Assembly: GCA_934292725.1 (NCBI GenBank)
Contig: CAKQXY010000019.1
Coordinates: 1 to 60,810 of the forward strand
DNA: 60,810 nucleotides
DNA from: an uncultured Lachnospiraceae bacterium
Lineage (GTDB): Bacteria > Bacillota > Clostridia > Lachnospirales > Lachnospiraceae
Reading direction: 5' to 3'
The notes beneath the pieces are model-generated. The model was not told where the DNA came from, did no database searches, and saw only the letters and a list, made by a program, of their open reading frames with translations. The position numbers were made by a program, and so were the translations under genes. Positions 40,306-49,023 of this stretch are shown here, piece after piece. Within the stretch, counting starts at the first letter, position 1; the number at the start of each line of letters is the position of its first letter.

Positions 40306-40365
40306 GTAGGTTGTGGGGTTGATTATATTGTCGCTGTTCACGAGACGCCCATTCACAAAACCGTA

Positions 40366-40381
40366 TGTTCCACGTGGAACA
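40366..40381. promoter_or_regulatory. parS site (ParB/Spo0J binding)
   Basis: Perfect 16-bp palindrome TGTTCCACGTGGAACA, matching the Firmicute parS consensus TGTTNCACGTGAAACA except in one symmetric position. It lies between serS and the HAD gene. Confidence 0.9.
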
Positions 40382-40388
40382 TCACCTG

Positions 40389-40417
40389 TTGTCAATTGTC
40401 TGCTTCCGTGTTAAGAT
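40389..40417 (+). promoter_or_regulatory. Probable promoter of the HAD phosphatase gene
   Basis: TTGTCA (40389-40394), 17 nt and TAAGAT (40412-40417), about 30 nt before the start at 40449. Confidence 0.45.
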
Positions 40418-40448
40418 AGCGTATATCACCACTAGAAAGGAAACTACC

Positions 40449-41129
40449 ATGACTTATACTCATTTATTATTTGACCTTGACGGCACCCTGTTTAATTTCG
40501 ATGCTGGAGAAACTTATGCTTTTCATAAGGTGTGCGATTCTTTTAATATTCCATACTCTGATGAAGTACTTTCACTCTATCAGCGCATAAATCTTTCCTA
40601 TTGGAAAGCATATGAACGCGGTGAAATTACTCCTGCTGCATTAGCGGTTGCCAGATTTCGTGATTTTCTTGCTGCTGTTGGCAAAGATGGTGATCCGGCG
40701 CTAATGTGCCAGCTTTATCAGACTAGCCTTGGCGAAGACTGCACTCCAATTCATGATGCTCTTCGTGTATGCAGCATTCTGCATGAAAGAGGATATAAGC
40801 TTTCCATCATTACAAATGGAAGAAGTACCACTCAGCACAGCCGACTATCCCACTCCGAACTGACTCCAATGATTTCCGATCTCTTCATTTCTGAAGAACT
40901 CGGATGTCAAAAGCCTAAAAAAGAATTTTTTGATGCTGTATTTTCAAAGCTTCAGATTCCTGTTTCTAAGGCACTTGTCATTGGTGACTCTTTAACCTCC
41001 GATATCATTGGTGGAATCCAATATGGCATTGATACCTGCTGGTTTAACCCAAATGGCTCTGATAATACAATGTCACAGACACCGACTTATGAGATAAAAC
41101 AGCTGAGCGAGCTACTTTCTATTCTTTAA
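40449..41129 (+). CDS. HAD-family hydrolase, YjjG-type nucleotidase/phosphatase
   Basis: 226-residue HAD phosphatase. Motif I is LLFDLDGTLFNF with the nucleophile aspartate, the helical cap follows, motif II is SIITNG, and motifs III/IV are CQKPKKEFFDAVF and ALVIGDSLTSDIIGG. The DSLTSDIIGG version and overall length fit the YjjG subfamily, which dephosphorylates noncanonical pyrimidine nucleotides. I chose the ATG at 40449, with GAAAGGA upstream, over a longer frame that would run through the parS site. It is monocistronic, ending at a bidirectional terminator. Confidence 0.85.
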   Translation: MTYTHLLFDLDGTLFNFDAGETYAFHKVCDSFNIPYSDEVLSLYQRINLSYWKAYERGEITPAALAVARFRDFLAAVGKDGDPALMCQLYQTSLGEDCTPIHDALRVCSILHERGYKLSIITNGRSTTQHSRLSHSELTPMISDLFISEELGCQKPKKEFFDAVFSKLQIPVSKALVIGDSLTSDIIGGIQYGIDTCWFNPNGSDNTMSQTPTYEIKQLSELLSIL

Positions 41130-41138
41130 CTCTATATT

Positions 41139-41188
41139 AAAAAAACGGCTTTTCAGATCAGTATTTTCTGTCCTGAAAGCCGTTTTTT
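41139..41188. terminator. Bidirectional terminator between the HAD gene and the DUF4446 gene
   Basis: AAAACGGCTTTTCAG and CTGAAAGCCGTTTT arms with a loop of about 16 nt and T-runs on both strands between convergent genes. Confidence 0.85.
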
Positions 41189-41202
41189 AACAATTACTCT
41201 AT

Positions 41203-41793
41203 TTAATTGGTTGACGTTTCATCCGTATCCTGCTGCACTGGAGTTGCCTGCTGTGCTTGTTTCTCTTCCAGTTTAGCTGCATCGACATTATAATTTAATG
41301 CCATCTCCAAAGCATCTCGCTCCTCATTGCTGAGTGTTGCATGTGATTGTCCATGAATAATTTCTTTTAAATAGCTGTAGCAGCCATCCTGCGTATGCAT
41401 ACTGCTTAATACAAAACCGCTGTCATCACCATCAAGAAGTGCCAGTGAAAAGCTCAGCTTTCCAGCCATTCCTCGAAAGGTATCATATTTCATAATACCA
41501 ATCTTTTTGTATGTTGCCTTAAGTCCTTTCTTCATGCTGATGATCTCATCAATATCACGCTTGCACTGGATCTTTACACGCTTATTATCTTCTACTACTG
41601 TCTTTAAGATGCCTTCAAGTGATTTTCCATCATTACCGCGCATAAAATCATCATATGCTGCCTGCAATTCTTTCATTCTGCTGTTCATAACAGTCATGCA
41701 GATCACAAGAATCAAAATCACAGCGAACATTCCTGCCAGAAAAAACAAGCTATACTGCTGTGTAAACTCCATCGCCTGATTCAGAATTTCCAT
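41203..41793 (-). CDS. DUF4446 family protein
   Basis: 196 residues. One N-terminal transmembrane helix (about 16-37, LFFLAGMFAVILILVICM), a helical, coiled-coil-prone segment, then a compact domain with YDTFRGMAGKLSFSLALLDGDDSGFVLSS that defines DUF4446. It commonly lies beside parB in Clostridia, as here (66 nt after parB). The tail is Q/E-rich. Function is unknown; position and membrane anchor suggest a link to the chromosome-segregation locus. Confidence 0.88.
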   Translation of the reverse strand: MEILNQAMEFTQQYSLFFLAGMFAVILILVICMTVMNSRMKELQAAYDDFMRGNDGKSLEGILKTVVEDNKRVKIQCKRDIDEIISMKKGLKATYKKIGIMKYDTFRGMAGKLSFSLALLDGDDSGFVLSSMHTQDGCYSYLKEIIHGQSHATLSNEERDALEMALNYNVDAAKLEEKQAQQATPVQQDTDETSTN

Positions 41794-41859
41794 ATTTTAT
41801 TTTCCTTTCCTCTAGTTGAACAGTTATCCTCTATTCAGTTTTTCTAAGTTTTAGCTAAT

Positions 41860-42783
41860 TTACTCGATTGTATCCTCAGTAATTCCCATCAGTTCAATGA
41901 TACGCTCAAGATCGTCATTTGAATAATAGTCAATTTCAATCTTGCCCTTGTCATCAGACTTTCTCTTAATCTGCACCTTCGTACCCATGCGAGACTTCAT
42001 ACGACTCTCCAGTGTCTCATATAATGTCTGATTCTTCAAAACTGGCTTTGCAGCAGCTGGCTCATTTTTCTTATCCAGCAAACTCTTAATATACTTTTCA
42101 GTATCACGCACGCTTAGTTGCTCTTCCACAACTTTCTGTGCAACAGCACGCTGTTCTTCTTTGTCTTCCAGTCCCAAAATTGCCTTTGCGTGTCCGTTTG
42201 TAATCTGACCTTCCATCAGCATAAGCTGAACCTCTTCATCAAGCTTAAGCAATCTAAGTGCATTTGTGATTACACTGCGGCTTTTAAATACCTTCTCTGC
42301 AATTTCTTCCTGTTTTAGCTGATACTTTTCAATCAATGACTGATATGCTTTTGCTTCTTCTATCGGGTTTAAATCTTCTCTTTGAAGATTCTCAATCAGT
42401 GCAATTTCTGCAATCTGCTGTTCATCATAATCTTTTATAATGACTGGAATATCCTTTAATCCAGCCTGCTTTGCCGCTCTCCATCTGCGCTCTCCAGCAA
42501 TAATCTGATAATGATCCTCTATCTTCTTTACTACAATCGGTTGAATTACGCCATATTTTTTGATAGATTCTGCAAGTTCAGTCAATGCATCCTCATCAAA
42601 TTTCTGTCTTGGTTGAGAAGATGCCGGCTCCACAAGGCGCAGTTTTACTGTTGTCTCTGGCTCTTTTTTATCAGCTGCTGCTGAATCTTTTTTCTTTGTT
42701 TCTACTGCATACGCATTGCTGATCAAGGAATCGATACCTTTGCCGAGACCTTTTCCAAGACCACCTTTTTTATTGAGTGCCAT
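41860..42783 (-). CDS. parB: Chromosome-partitioning protein ParB (Spo0J)
   Basis: CTP-dependent DNA clamp that loads at parS and spreads, recruiting SMC. The 307-residue product has a KGLGKG-type N-terminal ParA-stimulating segment (KKGGLGKGLGKGIDSLI) and the ParB/Srx domain with SQPRQKFDEDALTELAESIKKYGVIQPIVV, GERRWRAAKQAG and ENLQREDLNPIEEA. The HTH KQEEIAEKVFKSRSVITNALRLL and a C-terminal dimerisation domain follow. I chose the ATG at 42783 (MALNKKGG), with AAAGGA at 7 nt, over an in-frame start 30 nt upstream. It lies downstream of parA in the same operon, with three perfect parS sites nearby. Confidence 0.97.
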   Translation of the reverse strand: MALNKKGGLGKGLGKGIDSLISNAYAVETKKKDSAAADKKEPETTVKLRLVEPASSQPRQKFDEDALTELAESIKKYGVIQPIVVKKIEDHYQIIAGERRWRAAKQAGLKDIPVIIKDYDEQQIAEIALIENLQREDLNPIEEAKAYQSLIEKYQLKQEEIAEKVFKSRSVITNALRLLKLDEEVQLMLMEGQITNGHAKAILGLEDKEEQRAVAQKVVEEQLSVRDTEKYIKSLLDKKNEPAAAKPVLKNQTLYETLESRMKSRMGTKVQIKRKSDDKGKIEIDYYSNDDLERIIELMGITEDTIE

Positions 42784-42839
42784 TCTTTCATCCTTTCTAT
42801 CATTCAGTACCATTTACAATTTTGCGAATAGTTTTTTAA

Positions 42840-43604
42840 CTACTCTCTGTTTATAACCTCTTCTGCCAGTTGGTGATATGCCTCTGCTCCTGTTGATCTT
42901 GCATCATACAAATTAATTGGCAGTCCATGGCTCGGTGCCTCAGCCAGACGCACATTTCTTGGAATAATTGTCTTATAAACTCTCTCCTGCAAATTGTCTT
43001 TTACATTCTCCACTACCTGAAGTGACAGATTAGTTCTCGCATCATACATGGTAAATACAACGCCTTCCATTTCTAGATCTGGATTTAAGCGGCTCTTTAC
43101 CAGATTTATTGTATGTAACAGCTGTGTCAGACCTTCAAGTGCATAATATTCACACTGAATCGGAACAAGTACTGTGTCAGCTGCACTAAGCGCATTGACA
43201 GTGAGCATACTTAAAGATGGCGGGCAATCAATTACAATAAAATCATACTGATCCTTAATCTCATCTAGTGCATCCTTTAGAATAAATTCCTTACGTTCCA
43301 CATCGATCAATTCGATCTCTGCTCCTGACAGATTCACATTTGACCCAATAAGTGAAAGGGTATCAAATAATACATTTTCAAGAATGCATTCTTGTATTGT
43401 GCAATTATCTGTAATCAGATCATACAGTGAATGCTCAAGTTCATTTTTATCAACACCGAATCCACTGGTGGTATTTCCCTGAGGATCCATATCAATGATA
43501 AGTACATTTTTCTGGTATTCTGCTAATGAGGCTGCCAGATTAATTGCAGTAGTAGTCTTGCCGACTCCACCCTTCTGATTTGCAACAGCTATAATTCTTC
43601 CCAT
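42840..43604 (-). CDS. parA: Chromosome-partitioning ATPase ParA (Soj)
   Basis: Walker-type ATPase that works with ParB in origin segregation and in Bacillus also modulates DnaA. The 254-residue product begins MGRIIAVANQKGGVGKTTTAINLAA with the deviant Walker A motif, followed by VLIIDMDPQGNTTSGFG and the Walker B-like FIVIDCPPSLS. I chose the ATG at 43604, with GAGG at 5 nt, over an upstream frame start. parB follows after 56 nt. Upstream lie two perfect parS sites. Confidence 0.97.
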   Translation of the reverse strand: MGRIIAVANQKGGVGKTTTAINLAASLAEYQKNVLIIDMDPQGNTTSGFGVDKNELEHSLYDLITDNCTIQECILENVLFDTLSLIGSNVNLSGAEIELIDVERKEFILKDALDEIKDQYDFIVIDCPPSLSMLTVNALSAADTVLVPIQCEYYALEGLTQLLHTINLVKSRLNPDLEMEGVVFTMYDARTNLSLQVVENVKDNLQERVYKTIIPRNVRLAEAPSHGLPINLYDARSTGAEAYHQLAEEVINRE

Positions 43605-43689
43605 AATATCCTCACTTCTGCTAAACAGCATATTTTTTTGCATCTTTTCTACAGTATAGCACTTCTTCTTTCAAATTACCATAAAAAAA

Positions 43690-43705
43690 TGTTCCACGTG
43701 GAACA
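43690..43705. promoter_or_regulatory. parS site 2
   Basis: Perfect palindrome TGTTCCACGTGGAACA, 86 bp upstream of the parA start. A degenerate half-matching copy (CGTGGAACA at its right side) follows at 43707-43722. Confidence 0.9.
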
Positions 43706-43746
43706 TTATCTCCCGTGGAACATCTCTTTTTATGTTTTGCTATTTA

Positions 43747-43762
43747 TGTTCCACGTGGAACA
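43747..43762. promoter_or_regulatory. parS site 3
   Basis: Second perfect TGTTCCACGTGGAACA in the rsmG-parA gap, 57 bp from site 2. Confidence 0.9.
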
Positions 43763-43772
43763 TTGTTATCAC

Positions 43773-43951
43773 CAGTTCACACGTCCTGTCAGATCTGGAT
43801 AAATCCCATGCTTGCATGAGGATTTGACAGATCAACAGGACAAAGTGGACGCCCGTCAATGAGCAAGACAAAGCTGCGCGCGAACTTTGTTCGCGTTTTG
43901 CAGCGACGCACGGAACGTGCGGTTTTGCGAATTGTGGCGTCCTGTGAACTG
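43773..43951. repeat. Branched palindromic element of 179 nt between parS and rsmG
   Basis: Terminal arms CAGTTCACA (43773-43781) and TGTGAACTG (43943-43951) enclose several nested hairpins. One is a long imperfect stem beginning GTCCTGT (about 43783) and ending ACAGGAC (about 43846). The others are GCGCGAAC/GTTCGCG and CGCAC/GTGCG. The GC-rich right half stands out from its surroundings. No gene is recognised in 43605-43960. The layout resembles the 2227-2369 element. Confidence 0.6.
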
Positions 43952-43960
43952 TAGGCTTCT

Positions 43961-44701
43961 TTACTGCAGCGGTTCCTTGCTCGGCAATCCAGCTTTTCTA
44001 GGATATTTTTTTGATGTAGGCTCTTTTTTCTTCACGATAACAAGACTGCGTCCAATATCTGAATCCGGCAAATCAAAGTAGATTGCATTTTCCTTTACTC
44101 CACCAAGCAGATGAACTGCTTTCTTTGCCTTATCAATCTCCTCTTCTGCATTTCCTGATTTATACGCTACAAAACATCCTCCTACTTTTACATATGGAAG
44201 ACAATATTCACACAGCGTAGACATATTGGCAACTGCTCTTGATACAACACAGTCAAATTGTTCTCTTAGTTCTGCCTTTCTAGCTCCATCCTCTGCACGA
44301 AAATGAACAGTTGTGATATTTTCAAGACCAAGCTGTTCAATAACCTGATTTAAAAAGTTTAATCTCTTATTCAGAGAATCCAGTAGTGTTACCTTCAATT
44401 CTGGATACATAATCTTTAACGGAACACCTGGAAAACCAGCACCAGTTCCAACATCAATCAGAGTCTTCGTATCTTCCTTAATAAAAATCTCTGATTTTAG
44501 CACGCTGTCCACAAAATGCTTCTGCAGCACTTCATCAAACTCTGTGATTGCAGTTAAATTCATTACCTTATTTGTTTCAACCAGCATTTCATAATATTGA
44601 AAAAACTGCTCTGCCTGTTTATTGGTTAGTTCGTGTCCAATCTGGGCAAACGCATTCATAATTTTTTCAATGCATTCTCCCGGCTGTATCGTTTCTGCCA
44701 T
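43961..44701 (-). CDS. rsmG: 16S rRNA (guanine-527-N7)-methyltransferase RsmG (GidB)
   Basis: SAM-dependent enzyme that methylates G527 of 16S rRNA; loss is known to give low-level streptomycin resistance. The 246-residue product shows NLTAITEFDEVLQKHFVDSV, the SAM loop LIDVGTGAGFPGVPLKI, and downstream SRAVANMSTLCEYCLP and KSGNAEEEI. It has a basic C-terminal tail. It is the last gene of the mnmE-mnmG-rsmG run and starts 97 nt after mnmG. Confidence 0.97.
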   Translation of the reverse strand: MAETIQPGECIEKIMNAFAQIGHELTNKQAEQFFQYYEMLVETNKVMNLTAITEFDEVLQKHFVDSVLKSEIFIKEDTKTLIDVGTGAGFPGVPLKIMYPELKVTLLDSLNKRLNFLNQVIEQLGLENITTVHFRAEDGARKAELREQFDCVVSRAVANMSTLCEYCLPYVKVGGCFVAYKSGNAEEEIDKAKKAVHLLGGVKENAIYFDLPDSDIGRSLVIVKKKEPTSKKYPRKAGLPSKEPLQ

Positions 44702-44798
44702 TTATTTCCTCCTGTTTACACATTTATTTCTACTGCTCTATGTTTACTATTAGATATCAACTACTTATCTACAACGATATCGAATAAAGCGTTCTTGT

Positions 44799-46670
44799 TT
44801 ATCTATTTAAATAGACAAGTAATACTGATACATCAGCTGGTGAAACACCTGATATTCTTGATGCCTGTCCGATTGATGCCGGCTGATATTCATTAAGCTT
44901 TTGAATAGCTTCTTTTCTTAGATTCGGTACCTGACTGTAATCAAAATCAAGTGAAAGCTTTTTCTTTTCAAGCTTTTTAAACTGTTCTACCTGCTGCAGC
45001 TGACGTTTAATATAGCCCTCATACTTTATGCTGATCTCTACCTGCTGCGTCACTGCCTCTGGCAGTTCTGGTCTCTTTGTATCTATTTCTTTCAAATCAT
45101 TATAGCAGATTTCTGGACGCTTTAACAGCTCCTCAAGTGTCATTCCACTCTTCAGCAGTGTGCTGTTATGCTGTTCAAGAAATGCCTGTACCTGCGGTGT
45201 TGTGCCGATAGTAGTCGTTTGAAGACGCTTGATTTCTTCATCAATTTGTTGTTTTTTATCATTTAGTTTTTGATAACGCTCATCAGAGATCAACCCAATT
45301 TCATGACCAATTGCAGTTAAACGAAGATCTGCATTATCCTGACGAAGTAGCAAACGATATTCTGCGCGTGATGTCATCATACGATACGGCTCATGGTTTT
45401 CCTTTGTCACAAGGTCATCAATCAAAACACCAATATATGCCTGTGAACGGTCTAACACTAATTCCTGACGTTTTAGCACATGCAGCGCCGCATTAATTCC
45501 TGCTATAATTCCCTGTGCCGCTGCCTCTTCATATCCAGAGCTTCCATTAAACTGTCCTGCGCTGTATAATCCTCCTATTTTTTTAAACTCAAGCGTTGGC
45601 TTTAGCTGTCTTGGATTAATACAGTCATATTCAATTGCATATGCATTTCGCACGATTTTTACATTTTCCAAACCTGCTACTGTATGGTACATTTCATACT
45701 GCACATCTTCCGGCATAGAGCTTGACATACCACCCAGATACATCTCATTTGTATACAAGCCTTCTGGCTCAATAAACACCTGATGATGATCCTTATCAGC
45801 AAAACGCACTACCTTATCCTCAATAGACGGACAATAACGAGGTCCTGTTCCATGAATCACACCAGAATAAAGCGGTGAGCGATCCAGATTGCTTCTGATA
45901 ATCTCATGTGTCTGCTCATTTGTATACGTCAGCCAGCAGGAAACCTGATCCTTTTGAACGCTCTCAGGATCTGTTGTGAATGAGAATGGAACAACTCGCT
46001 CATCACCTTTTTGTTCCTGCATTTTCGAAAAATCAATACTTCTTTTATCAACTCTCGCTGGTGTTCCAGTCTTAAATCTAAACATCTCAATGCCAAGTTC
46101 CTTTAATGAATCTGTCAGATGTGTCGCTGACTGCAATCCATTTGGACCTGTTTCATTGCTTACATCACCATAAATGCAGCGTGCCTTTAAATATGTTCCA
46201 GTTGCAAGAACCACGCATTTACAATGATAAATTGCACCGGAATATGTTACAACTCCATTTATATTATTATTTTCATCAACAAGAAGTTTACATACCTCTG
46301 CCTGTCGTATTGTCAACTTGTCGGTATTTTCCATGGTATGGCGCATCTCCTGCGAGTATGCACGCTTATCTGCCTGTGCACGAAGGGAATGTACAGATGG
46401 TCCTTTTGATGTATTTAACATCTTAGACTGAATAAACGTCTTATCAATATTTTTGCCCATCTCTCCGCCAAGCGCATCCACTTCTCTTACAAGATGACCC
46501 TTAGAGCTTCCTCCGATATTCGGATTGCACGGCATCATTGCTATACTTTCCACACTCACAGTAAAAACAATCGTCTCTAAACCAAGTCTGGCACAGGCTA
46601 ATGCCGCCTCACAGCCGGCATGTCCTGCTCCAATTATCACAGCATCATAATATTCTTCTAAAACAGCCAT
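44799..46670 (-). CDS. mnmG: tRNA uridine-5-carboxymethylaminomethyl modification enzyme MnmG (GidA)
   Basis: FAD-dependent partner of MnmE in wobble U34 modification of tRNA. The 623-residue product has the N-terminal dinucleotide-binding motif VIIGAGHAGCEAALA, MPCNPNIGGSSKGHLVREVDALGG with a conserved cysteine, GTYLKARCIYGD, the second signature SQFNG-type GQFNGSSGYEEAAAQG, and the C-terminal helical tRNA-binding domain (SRAEYRLLLRQDNADLRLT). It follows mnmE by 20 nt. Confidence 0.98.
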   Translation of the reverse strand: MAVLEEYYDAVIIGAGHAGCEAALACARLGLETIVFTVSVESIAMMPCNPNIGGSSKGHLVREVDALGGEMGKNIDKTFIQSKMLNTSKGPSVHSLRAQADKRAYSQEMRHTMENTDKLTIRQAEVCKLLVDENNNINGVVTYSGAIYHCKCVVLATGTYLKARCIYGDVSNETGPNGLQSATHLTDSLKELGIEMFRFKTGTPARVDKRSIDFSKMQEQKGDERVVPFSFTTDPESVQKDQVSCWLTYTNEQTHEIIRSNLDRSPLYSGVIHGTGPRYCPSIEDKVVRFADKDHHQVFIEPEGLYTNEMYLGGMSSSMPEDVQYEMYHTVAGLENVKIVRNAYAIEYDCINPRQLKPTLEFKKIGGLYSAGQFNGSSGYEEAAAQGIIAGINAALHVLKRQELVLDRSQAYIGVLIDDLVTKENHEPYRMMTSRAEYRLLLRQDNADLRLTAIGHEIGLISDERYQKLNDKKQQIDEEIKRLQTTTIGTTPQVQAFLEQHNSTLLKSGMTLEELLKRPEICYNDLKEIDTKRPELPEAVTQQVEISIKYEGYIKRQLQQVEQFKKLEKKKLSLDFDYSQVPNLRKEAIQKLNEYQPASIGQASRISGVSPADVSVLLVYLNR

Positions 46671-46690
46671 ATTTTGCCTCCACTATCTAG

Positions 46691-48121
46691 TTACTTACCC
46701 ATACAGAACTTTGCAAAAATACGGTTTACCAGATCTTCTTCAATCTCCTCGCCGATTACCTCTCCCAAACTGGTATAAGCATCCATCATGTCGATTGTCA
46801 GCATATCCTCCGGCATCCCATTTTCAATGCCCTCCTCTGCAAGCCTCAGGCTTTCGCAGGCATTTAATAAACATGTTTTTTGACGTGCATTCGTGATAAC
46901 AACCTCATCATTTCCTGCAATCATTCCCTGTTCAAACATGTCACGTATTGTCTGCTCGAGCGCATCTAATCCATCTTCATTTGCCGCTGATATCCAAAGA
47001 ACAGGCGCATCCACTCCAGCTGCCTTCAAATCCTTAGGCCCAATTACAGAAGATAAATCGGACTTATTTAACAGAATAATACTTTTTTTGTTTTTTAGCA
47101 ACTCCATAATCTTATGATCATCTTCATCGAGATTTCTTGAGGAATCTGCCACGTAAATTAATAGGTCTGCCTTTGCAGCAGCCTCACGTGCCTTCTCTAC
47201 ACCGATTTTTTCAACAACATCAGATGTGTCACGAATACCAGCTGTGTCCACCAGAATCAAACTCAGATCGCCAAGCATAATCTGCTCCTCAAGAGTATCT
47301 CTCGTCGTACCGGCAATTTCTGTAACAATTGCCCGCTGTCTTCCTGATAACGCATTGAGCAAAGATGACTTTCCGGCATTTGGCTTTCCTACAATCACAG
47401 TTCGAATCCCCTCTGTTAAAACTTTTCCATTATCAAAGGAGTCTGCCATCTTCTTTACTGCTGCTCTAATTTTTTGAACACGTTCTGTGAGGCCCTCTGT
47501 ATAGCCTTCAAGCGAAATATGCTCTGGATCGTCAAGTGCTGCCTCTATATAAGCAATCTCGTCTAAAAGCGTGCTTCTGAGGTCTTGTATGCGGTTTTTA
47601 ATTTTTCCCGAGAGCTGTTCTAACGATGCATCTATTGCAAAACGATTCTTTGCAGATATAAGTTCCATGACAGCCTCTGCCTGAGACAAATCAATTCGTC
47701 CGTTTAAAAAGGCTCTCTTTGTAAACTCACCAGGCTGTGCCGGCGCTGCCCCGTTTTTAAACACACAATCTAATACACGTCTCGTAACAAGAATGCCTCC
47801 GTGACAGTTAATCTCTACTGTATCCTCTGCAGTAAAGGAACGAGGTCCTTTCATGATTGATACCATAACCTCATCAATCACCTCATTTTCATCACAAATA
47901 TAGCCGTAATGAATGGTATGTGTAGGTGCATTTGAGAGCTTTTTTGCTGAAGATGACGATGTCACAGCAAATGCTCCTTTTTTAATCGAATCGACCTCTT
48001 TCTTTGTTCTATAAATACGATCTATCACTTCAAGCGCCTTGGGTCCGCTTATTCGAATAATGCTAATTCCTGCCGGACTAAGTGCCGTTGCAATAGCCGC
48101 AATTGTACTATTTTCTTTCAT
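46691..48121 (-). CDS. mnmE: tRNA modification GTPase MnmE (TrmE)
   Basis: Potassium-activated GTPase that modifies U34 with MnmG. The 476-residue product has an N-terminal formyl-THF-binding domain (STIAAIATALSPAGISIIRISG, AQPGEFTKRAFLNGRIDLSQAEAV). A helical domain follows, then the G domain with GKPNAGKSSLLNAL, DTAGIRDTSD and NKSD, and the C-terminal FCMGK motif whose cysteine is essential. All parts are present. A terminator separates it from jag, so it probably starts its own transcript with mnmG and rsmG. Confidence 0.98.
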   Translation of the reverse strand: MKENSTIAAIATALSPAGISIIRISGPKALEVIDRIYRTKKEVDSIKKGAFAVTSSSSAKKLSNAPTHTIHYGYICDENEVIDEVMVSIMKGPRSFTAEDTVEINCHGGILVTRRVLDCVFKNGAAPAQPGEFTKRAFLNGRIDLSQAEAVMELISAKNRFAIDASLEQLSGKIKNRIQDLRSTLLDEIAYIEAALDDPEHISLEGYTEGLTERVQKIRAAVKKMADSFDNGKVLTEGIRTVIVGKPNAGKSSLLNALSGRQRAIVTEIAGTTRDTLEEQIMLGDLSLILVDTAGIRDTSDVVEKIGVEKAREAAAKADLLIYVADSSRNLDEDDHKIMELLKNKKSIILLNKSDLSSVIGPKDLKAAGVDAPVLWISAANEDGLDALEQTIRDMFEQGMIAGNDEVVITNARQKTCLLNACESLRLAEEGIENGMPEDMLTIDMMDAYTSLGEVIGEEIEEDLVNRIFAKFCMGK

Positions 48122-48166
48122 ATTCTACCTCACTTCGATTTTTCGTAAGTTTCAAAGAATGATACA

Positions 48167-48211
48167 GAAAATGCCACTCAATAGTCCGTATGAACTTTGA
48201 ATGGCACTTTC
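48167..48211 (-). terminator. Terminator between jag and mnmE
   Basis: GAAAGTGCCATTCA and TGAGTGGCATTTTC arms on the minus strand with a T-rich end, 5 nt after the jag stop codon. Confidence 0.75.
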
Positions 48212-48215
48212 TCTA

Positions 48216-48959
48216 TTATTCCTCAGAAGTCAGCTTTTTAGCTGTTTCTCTTGTACCAGCTGCGCTTCTGTCATAATTTGTTTTGTATCCTTTGTCATAG
48301 CTTTTGTAGTATCTTCTCTGCGGAATTGCTTCTTTTTTAGGAAGTACCACTACATGACGAAATGGATCCTCGCCCTCGCTCTTGGTATATACAAACTTGT
48401 CGTCCTGAAGTGCAGAGTGGATGATCCTTCTCTCATAAGGATTCATCGGCTCAAGCGATGCCGGACGTCTTGTTCTCTTTACCTTGTAGGCAATATTCTT
48501 TGCCAGCTGCTCGAGAGTTTCCTTTCTTCTTTCACGGTAATTCTCAGTATCCAGCTTGACACGAATATATTCTTCGCTGTGTTTGTTTATAACAAGGCTC
48601 ACCAGATGCTGCAGTGAATCCAGTGTCTGTCCTCTTTTTCCGATCAGGATGCCCATGTCTTCTCCGGTCAGAACGATATCCACAACCTGCTCTTCTTTAT
48701 TGTAGGCAACTGCGATATCAACTTCCATATTCATCTCTCGGAAAATATTCTGTAAAAATTCTTCTCCCTCATCGATAAAATCTGACTTTTTACGTGCACG
48801 GATCACCGCCGGCTTAGAACCGATAAAACCAAGCAGACCATTCGAACCTTTTTCAACAACCTCATACTCAAGTTTTTCACTGGTGATCTGAAGCTGAAGC
48901 AGTGCATTGTTTACGGCTTCATCTACATTCTTTCCAGTGAACGTAGCAAACTCTGTCAT
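48216..48959 (-). CDS. jag: RNA-binding protein Jag/KhpB
   Basis: Single-stranded nucleic-acid binding protein encoded next to yidC in Firmicutes. The 247-residue product has the N-terminal Jag_N domain (TEFATFTGKNVDEAVNNAL, with VEKGSNGLLGFIGSKPA), a KH domain with GEDMGILIGKRGQTLDSLQHLV, and the R3H domain with RRPASLEPMNPYERRIIHSAL. It ends in a basic Y/R-rich tail. I chose the ATG at 48959 (MTEFAT) over an upstream in-frame codon. It lies 64 nt after yidC in the same operon. Confidence 0.95.
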   Translation of the reverse strand: MTEFATFTGKNVDEAVNNALLQLQITSEKLEYEVVEKGSNGLLGFIGSKPAVIRARKKSDFIDEGEEFLQNIFREMNMEVDIAVAYNKEEQVVDIVLTGEDMGILIGKRGQTLDSLQHLVSLVINKHSEEYIRVKLDTENYRERRKETLEQLAKNIAYKVKRTRRPASLEPMNPYERRIIHSALQDDKFVYTKSEGEDPFRHVVVLPKKEAIPQRRYYKSYDKGYKTNYDRSAAGTRETAKKLTSEE

Positions 48960-49023
48960 ACAAACCTTACCTTTCTGAATCTGCAAGCTTCCCCAAGCAA
49001 GTAACCAGCCTTACAATCACTGA

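Noticed and set aside
40202..40364. T-box leader upstream of serS
   Set aside because: No T-box sequence, specifier loop or terminator was found. A plain promoter with a leader of about 70 nt suffices.
43605..43960. A gene in the parA-rsmG gap
   Set aside because: Only parS sites and nested palindromes are seen. The short frames there lack ribosome binding sites.
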